This document shows positions 42,976 to 48,995 of a stretch of 48,995 bases of DNA, piece after piece. A model generated the notes under the pieces. The model saw only the letters and a program-made list of their open reading frames with translations. It was not told where the DNA came from and did not search any database. The stretch is taken from contig NZ_AMSH01000023.1 in the NCBI RefSeq assembly GCF_000300535.1, positions 1 through 48,995 of the forward strand, in the 5' to 3' direction. Position 1 is the first letter of the stretch, and every line of letters starts with the position of its first letter. The position numbers were made by a program, and so were the translations under genes. This stretch comes from Bacillus xiamenensis (GTDB taxonomy: Bacteria; Bacillota; Bacilli; Bacillales; Bacillaceae).

Positions 42976-44376
42976 ATGAATCAGAAACTGTATCAACCGG
43001 CGCGACACTGGAAGGACATTGAGCTATGGAAGGATGTCCCTGAGGAGAAATGGAACGACTGGATTTGGCAGCTGACGCATACTGTTAAAACGCTTGATGA
43101 TTTAGAAAAAGTCGTGAACTTAACAGAAGAGGAAAAAGAAGGGGTGAAGATTTCCACCAAAACCATTCCACTCAACATTACACCCTACTATGCCTCACTG
43201 ATGAATCCAGACGATCCAAGATGTCCAATCCGTATGCAGTCTGTACCAATTGCAGAGGAGCTTCATAAAACCAAATATGACCTGGAAGACCCGCTTCATG
43301 AAGACGAGGATTCACCTGTTCCGGGTCTAACGCACCGCTATCCAGATCGTGTGCTGTTTCTTGTGACAAATCAGTGCTCCATGTACTGCCGCTATTGTAC
43401 GAGAAGACGTTTTTCCGGTCAGATCGGCATGGGCGTACCGAAAAAGCAACTAGATGCGGCAATTGGCTATATTAGAGAAACACCTGAAGTGCGGGATGTG
43501 TTAATTTCAGGTGGTGACGGGCTTTTAATCAATGATCAAGTGCTTGAATACATTTTGAAAAACTTACGAGATATTCCTCATGTTGAAATCATTCGAATTG
43601 GGACTCGTGCTCCGGTTGTCTTTCCGCAGCGAATTACGGATGAACTGTGTGAGATTCTGAAAAAATATCATCCGGTTTGGCTGAATACCCATTTCAATAC
43701 AAGCATTGAAATCACAAAAGAAGCAAAAGAAGCGTGTGAACGTCTTGTCAATGCCGGTGTCCCTGTAGGCAATCAGGCTGTGATCCTTGCGGGGATTAAT
43801 GACAGTGTACCGATTATGAAAAAGCTGATGCATGATCTCGTGAAGATTCGCGTCAGACCTTATTATATTTATCAATGTGATTTATCTGAGGGCATCGGCC
43901 ACTTTAGAACACCCGTCTCAAAAGGTCTTGAAATCATTGAAGGCCTAAGAGGACATACGAGTGGTTATGCCGTGCCAAGCTTTGTTGTAGATGCGCCAGG
44001 AGGAGGAGGCAAGATCGCCTTACAGCCAAATTATTTATTGTCACAAAGCCCTGACAAAGTCGTTCTTCGTAACTTTGAAGGTGTCATTACCTCATATCCA
44101 GAGCCAGAACATTACGTCGCTGGCCAGGCGGATGCATATTTTAATGAAATTTACGAAAAGAAGAAAGAACCGGCAATCGGTGTGACCGCTTTATTTCAGG
44201 ATGAGGCCAAATCCTTTACACCTGAAAATTTAAGCCGAATGAAACGAAGAGCGTCGTATGAGACAAATCCTGAACACGATACGCTCAAAAATAAACGTGA
44301 AAAGCGAGATGAATTAAAAGAAAAGAAATATCAAGCGCAGCTCAAAAAAGAACAAACCGTAAAGGAGGAGAAATAA
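42976..44376 (+). CDS. kamA: L-lysine 2,3-aminomutase KamA
   Basis: A 466-residue radical-SAM/PLP enzyme converting L-lysine to beta-lysine. The 4Fe-4S motif CSMYCRYC uses C134, C138 and C141. The PLP Lys is K346 in VVDAPGGGGKIALQPNY. The C-terminal 60 residues are highly charged. ATG 42976 is chosen because GGGGGA lies 6 nt upstream. In B. subtilis kamA is a sigma-E sporulation gene followed by yodPQRST. Here it has a sigma-54 promoter and its own activator gene, and only yokU follows, so regulation and downstream steps differ. Confidence 0.96.
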   Translation: MNQKLYQPARHWKDIELWKDVPEEKWNDWIWQLTHTVKTLDDLEKVVNLTEEEKEGVKISTKTIPLNITPYYASLMNPDDPRCPIRMQSVPIAEELHKTKYDLEDPLHEDEDSPVPGLTHRYPDRVLFLVTNQCSMYCRYCTRRRFSGQIGMGVPKKQLDAAIGYIRETPEVRDVLISGGDGLLINDQVLEYILKNLRDIPHVEIIRIGTRAPVVFPQRITDELCEILKKYHPVWLNTHFNTSIEITKEAKEACERLVNAGVPVGNQAVILAGINDSVPIMKKLMHDLVKIRVRPYYIYQCDLSEGIGHFRTPVSKGLEIIEGLRGHTSGYAVPSFVVDAPGGGGKIALQPNYLLSQSPDKVVLRNFEGVITSYPEPEHYVAGQADAYFNEIYEKKKEPAIGVTALFQDEAKSFTPENLSRMKRRASYETNPEHDTLKNKREKRDELKEKKYQAQLKKEQTVKEEK

Positions 44377-44378
44377 CG

Positions 44379-44660
44379 TTGCTGACATGTGATTGGTGTG
44401 AGGAGAAGAAAGCAAATGAAGAGCAGACAACGGTCTATTGGGAGCTGATCACCGGCACACAGTCAATTGAAATAATTGAAACGCCCTCAATCTCCTGCAC
44501 GCATTGCGGCATGACCTATCAGAAGGATGAAACGGTAAAAGAGATAGAAGATCAATTGATTTTAGTCGATCAAACAAAGCTGCCCGAAAAAATCTCATAT
44601 GAAGAATTAATGAGTATGAAGCGATTATTAAAGCGAAATTACTTTGATTTTTCATCATAA
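44379..44660 (+). CDS. yokU: YokU-family zinc-finger protein
   Basis: A 93-residue protein with CDWC near the N-terminus and CTHC near residue 40, a four-Cys zinc site, then a helical tail (YEELMSMKRLLKRNYFDFSS). TTG 44379 with AAAGGAGGAG upstream starts two bases after kamA. YokU-like proteins recur next to kamA, so it may serve KamA maturation or control; the role is unknown. Confidence 0.82.
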   Translation: MLTCDWCEEKKANEEQTTVYWELITGTQSIEIIETPSISCTHCGMTYQKDETVKEIEDQLILVDQTKLPEKISYEELMSMKRLLKRNYFDFSS

Positions 44661-44739
44661 GTTGTACCTCCGCCTATACAAGTCATCAATTTCCTGTATA
44701 ATATAACAACAAAACAGAGTGTCGCGGAGGGAATTACAG

Positions 44740-44964
44740 GTGAAGTCGTTTTACCACTATTTAATGAAGTACAGACATCCAAAACCGAAAGATGACATCA
44801 GTCATTTTGCCAATGCTGCTTATGAAGATCACAGCTTCCCTAAAGCTTCCACTGATTATCATGAGCTGTGTGCGTATTTAGAGTTAAATGGGGACTATTT
44901 AAGCTCTATGACGACATTTGACGAAGCATTTGAGCAATACGAAGTAGAAGTCAAAAAAAAATAA
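44740..44964 (+). CDS. yozE: YozE, SAM-like helical protein
   Basis: A 74-residue protein of the YozE SAM-like family, with the pattern KSFYHYLxKYRHPKPKDxISxFANxAYEDHSFPKxSxDYHE seen in B. subtilis YozE. Function unknown. The start is GTG 44740, 8 nt after GGAGGG. TATAAT occurs at 44699-44704. A terminator follows. Confidence 0.9.
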   Translation: MKSFYHYLMKYRHPKPKDDISHFANAAYEDHSFPKASTDYHELCAYLELNGDYLSSMTTFDEAFEQYEVEVKKK

Positions 44965-44972
44965 CACATAAC

Positions 44973-45006
44973 ACCGCTTGTTCCGTATGGGAGAAGCGGT
45001 TTTTTA
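44973..45006 (+). terminator. Terminator of yozE
   Basis: ACCGCTT / AAGCGGT stem with T6 tract. Confidence 0.82.
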
Positions 45007-45111
45007 TTGGGGAAATAAAATGGCGTTTTGCATGGTGTGGTTGCCCATGCAGAATTCCTTGCGCCGGCATACGATACGTTAAGACCAAAAGTCGGGCAAG
45101 GGGGAGACAAA

Positions 45112-45792
45112 ATGAAGGCGAAAGCACCAAAATATAAAGTAGGGGATATTGTCGTCGTTGTCATGTACGGCACTGTTGGAACGATAACAAAAGTCCATCA
45201 AATTGACCAGCACTATCTATATGAGGTCAATCATAATGAGGTGCTTTATTTTGAAACATCACTTCAGCTTTATGACGAGTACGACGGGGTGATTGTGGAT
45301 ACAGAAAAGCTGGACATTGAATATGAGTTCCTCATTGGCGATGTTGTATATGTAAAAGATTACGGAAAAGAGCTGTTTAAAATCATTGGCCATCGGACTG
45401 AAATTTGGCGCTACCTTGAAGATGGCTGGGAAGATGTGATTTACGAACTCACGAGGTTAAAAGACGGAGAATGGCTGGAAACAGAAGAGGAAGACTTGAC
45501 GCTTGTCCTAAGGAAATATGAGATGGACCAGTTTGTCCATCAGCTTCTTTTTGTGCATTACGTTGGGGAGACCTCAAAAGAAATAGAAGAAGATATGGTG
45601 CAGACGGCACTATTACAGTTAGAAGAGAAACAAGAAAGCGAAGCCACACTAGAATTCCTCGCTGTATCTATAGTGGATGAGCTTCTTGACATTTACAATG
45701 ATTATAAAATTCTCTATGAATTTTTTAAGGACCCAGAATACAAGGATATGATGGACTTTATTTTGGAAAGCTTAAACGAACATTTTGGTTAA
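45112..45792 (+). CDS. yodN: Conserved protein YodN
   Basis: A 226-residue acidic soluble protein matching YodN of B. subtilis (start MKxKxPKYKVGDIVxVVMYGTVGTITKVHQID). Two KOW/SH3-like beta segments lie at residues about 8-50 and 75-105 (YKVGDIVVVVMYGTVGTITKV; FLIGDVVYVKDYGKELFKIIG). The C-terminal half is acidic and helical. Function unknown. ATG 45112 with GGGGGAG upstream is chosen; an in-frame extension from 45028 lacks an RBS. It converges with a small minus-strand ORF. Confidence 0.82.
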   Translation: MKAKAPKYKVGDIVVVVMYGTVGTITKVHQIDQHYLYEVNHNEVLYFETSLQLYDEYDGVIVDTEKLDIEYEFLIGDVVYVKDYGKELFKIIGHRTEIWRYLEDGWEDVIYELTRLKDGEWLETEEEDLTLVLRKYEMDQFVHQLLFVHYVGETSKEIEEDMVQTALLQLEEKQESEATLEFLAVSIVDELLDIYNDYKILYEFFKDPEYKDMMDFILESLNEHFG

Positions 45793-45923
45793 AGAAAGAC
45801 TTGTCCTAACACGAATAAAAAATAAGGGACACAGAAAAAAGCAATCACATAAAACCATCCCCTCAAGATACGGCCCATCACTTGATCAAAAGTATCTCCA
45901 TCTAATATGCTTAACCATTTCAT
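45789..45923 (-). CDS. Predicted 44-residue membrane protein
   Basis: MKWLSILDGDTFDQVMGRIL then RGWFYVIAFFCVPYFLFVLG and QVFL: an amphipathic N-terminus and one C-terminal membrane span. AAAGGGGC lies 10 nt before ATG 45923. Its stop overlaps the yodN stop by a few bases on the opposite strand. The 249-nt gap between yodN and yozD is otherwise empty. No family recognised; no terminator of its own. Confidence 0.5.
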   Translation of the reverse strand: MKWLSILDGDTFDQVMGRILRGWFYVIAFFCVPYFLFVLGQVFL

Positions 45924-46041
45924 TGTCTCAAGCCCCTTTTCTTTTTGTTTACTGCATTTATATGTATGGAATGAGCCATTATGACAAACTGTAATAAAAA
46001 TAAGGGAGCGTTCATACATCATAAAAAAGGAGGCTAAAGCA

Positions 46042-46212
46042 ATGAAAGAAGCTGATTTGGTGATTGATACAGAGGAAATTGCAGAATACTTCTACATGGA
46101 GCTGGTCAAAAGAGGGTACATACCATCTGAGCTGGAAACATTTGAGCTTGCTGATATCACATTTGAATATATGCTGAGGAAAGCAATGATAGTTGAAGAA
46201 GAGGCTTGGTAG
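46042..46212 (+). CDS. yozD: Small acidic protein YozD
   Basis: A 56-residue protein, MKEADLVIDTEEIAEYFYME followed by RGYIPSELETFELADITFEYML, which fits YozD of B. subtilis in length, sequence and place. AAGGAGG stands 7 nt before ATG 46042. Function unknown. Confidence 0.88.
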   Translation: MKEADLVIDTEEIAEYFYMELVKRGYIPSELETFELADITFEYMLRKAMIVEEEAW

Positions 46213-46263
46213 GCACTATACTTTGAAGAGATTCTGAGTAGAAAGGGAGGGGAATACTTTAGC

Positions 46264-46872
46264 GTGTATGTGATCATTCTTTTCATGATATTTGGCGCCA
46301 TCGCTGCGCTTATGGTATCTGGTGTGTTTCAAAAATTGGACAACCAGATCATCTTATCGTTTGAGAACATGAGACTTCCTTTTTTAAATGACGTCATGCT
46401 CACTTTGACTGATTTTGGCATCAGTGCACTGCTTGTCCCAATCATGCTCATCTTTAGTGTGGTGCTGCTCGCGTATAAACGCTACTACTCTATCATGCTG
46501 CTTTTTCTGCTCTATATTTCAGAAAGGGCGATCAATCATGAACTGAAAGGGCTTTTTGCTAGAGAGCGTCCAGCCTTTGATCATCTAGTGAATGAAACAT
46601 ATTACAGCTTTCCGAGCGGTCATTCAATGAATGCAGCAACAATCTATCCGTTTATCGCATATCTATTAATTGAGATGATTCCATGGCTCAAAAAAAGACA
46701 AAAAGCGGTCTATATGGTGACAGGATTATGTGTGCTGATGATTGGCATCAGCAGGATGTATATCGGTGTACATTATTTGACGGATGTAGCAGGGGGCTTT
46801 GCGATCGGACTAGCTTTATTTCTCATATGTAAAAAGATTGACGAAAAATTGTCCGGCATTCGACAAAATTAG
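46264..46872 (+). CDS. yodM: PAP2-family phosphatase YodM
   Basis: A 202-residue membrane protein with about six helices and a complete PAP2 site: KGLFARERP, YSFPSGHSMN and SRMYIGVHYLTDVAGG. Relatives remove phosphate from undecaprenyl-diphosphate or phosphatidylglycerophosphate; in B. subtilis YodM can act as a PAP2 lipid phosphatase. The start is GTG 46264 with GGGAGGGG upstream at a long gap of about 13 nt. Confidence 0.9.
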   Translation: MYVIILFMIFGAIAALMVSGVFQKLDNQIILSFENMRLPFLNDVMLTLTDFGISALLVPIMLIFSVVLLAYKRYYSIMLLFLLYISERAINHELKGLFARERPAFDHLVNETYYSFPSGHSMNAATIYPFIAYLLIEMIPWLKKRQKAVYMVTGLCVLMIGISRMYIGVHYLTDVAGGFAIGLALFLICKKIDEKLSGIRQN

Positions 46873-46926
46873 AAGAAGGAAATTAACAAATCCCAGCTAA
46901 TTTTATATAAAAGGGGAGGGATTTGA

Positions 46927-47244
46927 ATGCAATTGACGTTGAGATTTTTTCAAAAGAAACCTTCAGCATATCACTTAACCATTTACCAAACACCTGAATA
47001 TGGTGCTGTAAGCGGGCATCAGCCTGTGTACCGGACAAAGATTGGCGGCAGGACACACCTTGATGTACTGGAAAAAGCATTCTCGACATTTAATGTACAA
47101 GATACAGTCCCTAATGATTACAATGCACGGTTCATCTCAACAGGGGATATCGTTGTGATTGATGATCAGAAAAAAGGGAAGTGCTATTATCAGCTCTTTC
47201 CGACAGGATGGAAACGCAGTGAACGCTTAATGACGATGAGTTAA
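46927..47244 (+). CDS. yodL: YodL, MreB-targeting protein
   Basis: A 105-residue soluble protein of the YodL family (start MQLTLRFFQKKPSAYHLTIYQTPEYG). In B. subtilis, YodL is made early in sporulation and perturbs MreB-dependent cell width. ATG 46927 with GGGGAGGG upstream. The next gene is deoD, as in B. subtilis, beyond a terminator. The sequence was matched by place and pattern only. Confidence 0.8.
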   Translation: MQLTLRFFQKKPSAYHLTIYQTPEYGAVSGHQPVYRTKIGGRTHLDVLEKAFSTFNVQDTVPNDYNARFISTGDIVVIDDQKKGKCYYQLFPTGWKRSERLMTMS

Positions 47245-47257
47245 ATATAAACTGATG

Positions 47258-47292
47258 ATGCCAGCCTCACATCCAGCTGGTATTTTCTTTTT
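47258..47292 (+). terminator. Terminator of yodL
   Basis: ATGCCAGC / GCTGGTAT stem (one G-T pair) then TTTCTTTTT. Confidence 0.78.
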
Positions 47293-47354
47293 CCCCTCAA
47301 TCGTTTATAATAAATGGGACTAAATACATGTTAAATGTAAGTGGAGGCTGACAA

Positions 47355-48050
47355 ATGAGTGTACATATTGGAGCAGAAAAAGGACAAATTGCAGAAACGG
47401 TATTGCTGCCAGGTGATCCGCTTCGTGCGAAATATATTGCAGATACATATTTAGAAGATGTTGTGTGCTATAACGAAGTGCGCGGCATGTATGGCTTTAC
47501 TGGAACGTATAAAGGGAAGCGTATTTCTGTACAAGGCACTGGAATGGGCGTACCGTCTATTTCGATCTATGTGAATGAGCTGATCCAAAGCTATGATGTT
47601 CAAAACTTAATTCGTGTTGGCTCTTGCGGAGCGATCAAAAAGGACGTCAATGTGCGTGATGTCATTTTAGCTCAAACATCATCAACAGATTCTCAAATGA
47701 ACCGTGTGGCATTTGGACCGATTGATTATGCGCCTTGCGCAGATTTTGATCTTCTGAAGAAAGCCTATGACACAGCCGAAGCAAAAAATGTAGCTGTGCG
47801 TGTTGGGAATGTGTTTACCGCAGACCAATTTTATAATGAAAAACCACTTGAGCTGATGGATCAATATGGAATTCTAGCGATTGAAATGGAGACAACAGCT
47901 CTTTATACGCTCGCTGCAAAATTTGGCAGAAAAGCGTTGTCGATTTTGACAGTGAGTGATCATGTGCTAACAGGAGAAGAAACAACTGCTGAAGAGCGCC
48001 AAACAACGTTTGACGAAATGATCTTAATTGCACTAGAGTCTGTTTTATAA
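47355..48050 (+). CDS. deoD: Purine-nucleoside phosphorylase DeoD
   Basis: A 231-residue hexameric PNP (high-molecular-mass, trimer-of-dimers type) that splits purine (deoxy)nucleosides with phosphate. The N-terminal [22 protein letters not shown], phosphate-binding [16 protein letters not shown] ribose contacts and the catalytic Asp of [10 protein letters not shown] are all present. RBS GTGGAGG. -10 TATAAT occurs at 47308-47313 with a weak -35. Confidence 0.96.
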   Translation: MSVHIGAEKGQIAETVLLPGDPLRAKYIADTYLEDVVCYNEVRGMYGFTGTYKGKRISVQGTGMGVPSISIYVNELIQSYDVQNLIRVGSCGAIKKDVNVRDVILAQTSSTDSQMNRVAFGPIDYAPCADFDLLKKAYDTAEAKNVAVRVGNVFTADQFYNEKPLELMDQYGILAIEMETTALYTLAAKFGRKALSILTVSDHVLTGEETTAEERQTTFDEMILIALESVL

Positions 48051-48057
48051 TAGTATA

Positions 48058-48094
48058 AAGGATGTGCTACGACGTAGCGCATCTTTATTTTTTT
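48058..48094 (+). terminator. Terminator of deoD
   Basis: GATGTGCTAC GAC GTAGCGCATC, then a T-rich tract ending in seven T. Confidence 0.88.
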
Positions 48095-48118
48095 AGTAGA
48101 GCAAAAGGAAGGTATGTC

Positions 48119-48946
48119 ATGAAGAAAAGCTATAAAATACTCTCAATCGCATCGATTCTTGGTTTGACGGCCGCATTATCAGGCTGCCAGTTGCTGGATC
48201 AAAAAAGCGGTACCAGTGAATCCAACAAAACAAGCGAACAAAAAACTCAAAGTTCATCGTCCCAGCAAAACTCAAATGATACGGCAGATTCATCTAATCA
48301 AGAGCTGACGTTAAAGAGTGAATATTTCAATGACATCAAGGTTGTTAGCGGGCTGAAAACCATTCAAAATCCTGAAAATGTGCTCGCACTTGTCAACAAA
48401 GAATACGCACTGCCAGGAACCTATAAACCTTCTGATCTCGTTGTACCAAAAGTAGAATTCTCTTTTACAGAGGATATTGAAAAACGATATATTCGGAAAG
48501 TAGCAGCGGAGGCACTTGAGAAATTATTCAAAGGTGCGAAAAAGAAAAACTTCGAGCTGGCCGCTGTATCTGGCTATCGCTCCTATGATCGTCAAAAAGT
48601 TATTTTTGATAGTGAAGTCAAATTAAAAGGGAAAGAAAAAGCCCAAGAAGCCGTAGCATTACCAGGCGAAAGTGAACATCAAACAGGTCTTGCAATAGAC
48701 ATTTCCTCAAAAAGTGCCGGTTTTGAGATTTCTGAAAAATTTGGTGAAACACCTGATGGCAAATGGGTCGCCAAAAATGCCTATAAATATGGCTTTATCA
48801 TCCGTTATCCAAAAGGAAAAGAAGACATCACAAAATATGAATATGAGCCGTGGCACCTGCGCTATGTAGGGAAAGAAGCCGCAAAAGCGATGCATGATCA
48901 CGACTTAACATTCGAAGAGTACATGAACAAAGTCAAGAAAGTATAA
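48119..48946 (+). CDS. ldcB: L,D-carboxypeptidase LdcB (YodJ), lipoprotein
   Basis: A 275-residue exported lipoprotein (lipobox ALSGC, C23). A Ser/Thr/Gln/Asn linker (residues about 30-65) precedes a VanY-type M15B zinc peptidase: SGYRSYDRQ, GESEHQTGLAIDISS (His and Asp zinc ligands) and EPWHLRYVG (His ligand). It trims the terminal D-Ala from tetrapeptide stems. ATG 48119 with AAGGAAGG upstream is chosen over 48062, which lies in the deoD terminator. Confidence 0.93.
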   Translation: MKKSYKILSIASILGLTAALSGCQLLDQKSGTSESNKTSEQKTQSSSSQQNSNDTADSSNQELTLKSEYFNDIKVVSGLKTIQNPENVLALVNKEYALPGTYKPSDLVVPKVEFSFTEDIEKRYIRKVAAEALEKLFKGAKKKNFELAAVSGYRSYDRQKVIFDSEVKLKGKEKAQEAVALPGESEHQTGLAIDISSKSAGFEISEKFGETPDGKWVAKNAYKYGFIIRYPKGKEDITKYEYEPWHLRYVGKEAAKAMHDHDLTFEEYMNKVKKV

Positions 48947-48947
48947 C

Positions 48948-48968
48948 AAAAAAGGCCTCCCAGCTTTG
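48948..48968 (+). terminator. Left half of an interrupted ldcB terminator
   Basis: AAAAAAGGCCTCCCAGCTTTG looks like a 5' terminator arm, but the matching GGGAGGCCTTTTTT arm is missing before an apparent IS end begins at 48972. Confidence 0.5.
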
Positions 48969-48971
48969 AAG

Positions 48972-48995
48972 TGACCCCCTAAATTTAGACACGGG
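48972..48995. mobile_element. Edge of an IS3-family-like insertion sequence
   Basis: TGACCCCCTAAATTTAGACA at 48972-48991 has the form of the terminal inverted repeat of IS3-family elements in Bacillus (TGACCCC-AAAA-TTAGAC type, starting with TG). Only 24 bases are in the window, so no transposase can be seen. It starts directly after half a terminator. Confidence 0.55.

Noticed and set aside
45028..45111. N-terminal extension of YodN and a 20-codon ORF at 45019
   Set aside because: No RBS for the extension, while ATG 45112 has GGGGGAG and the family N-terminus; the 20-codon frame has only a weak RBS and no other support.

Overview
The window reads as chromosomal DNA of a Bacillus of the B. 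pumilus group (B. pumilus, B. altitudinis or B. safensis). The gene order follows the B. subtilis 168 block that runs from xpt-pbuX through bcsA, dynA, ypcP, ypdQ-ypeQ, degR-cspD, ugtP-metA, bsaA-ypgQ-ypgR, ilvD, brxA, thyB-dfrA, ilvA, ypmP-ypmT and msrAB to the cge spore genes, kamA, yozE-yodL, deoD and ldcB. Proteins resemble B. subtilis orthologues as recalled; no search was run. There are no rRNA or tRNA genes and no CRISPR array, and base composition is even and AT-leaning.

Layout. 1-4157: purine salvage (xpt-pbuX, with a PurR-type operator and a guanine riboswitch), then a type III polyketide synthase and its methyltransferase. 4158-9600: a Fur-controlled 30-residue peptide, the fused dynamin DynA, ypbS and the 5'-3' exonuclease YpcP. 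9595-14554: sspL, two RNase H-like genes around a queuosine-precursor transporter, degR (sigma-D), cspD, an AIM24 protein and the glycolipid synthase ugtP. 14782-19860: methionine and one-carbon metabolism (metA, fhs), a thiol peroxidase, an HD hydrolase and YpgR. 19861-29792: ilvD with an upstream short ORF, bacilliredoxin brxA, ypiP, a tiny membrane protein, ypjPQ, the thyB-dfrA-ypkP cluster, yplPQ and ilvA. 29830-36021: ypmP, a DegV protein, the ypmQRST envelope genes, a DUF4397 protein, a zinc-ribbon protein, and ypoP facing msrAB.

36073-42858 is the most variable part. It holds an uninterrupted spsM (the gene that prophage SPbeta splits in B. subtilis 168), a divergent CMP-sugar synthetase-like gene, cgeBA and cgeCD with sigma-K-type promoters, and a sigma-54 activator. 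That activator precedes kamA, which has a textbook -24/-12 promoter. The yodPQRST and cgeE genes found beside kamA in B. subtilis are absent. 42976-48946 carries kamA-yokU, yozE, yodN, yozD, yodM, yodL, deoD and ldcB.

The last 24 bases look like the terminal inverted repeat of an IS3-type element inserted in the ldcB terminator.

No large undescribed system is evident. The novelty lies in small things: short ORFs (before ilvD, beside ypiP, beside yodN, before bcsA), regulatory dyads (yplP, ypoP/msrA, kamA), an RBS inside a terminator (brxA), enzymes lacking motif residues (YpkP, the CMP-sugar synthetase-like protein, YplP without GAFTGA), and a dispersed hairpin repeat.
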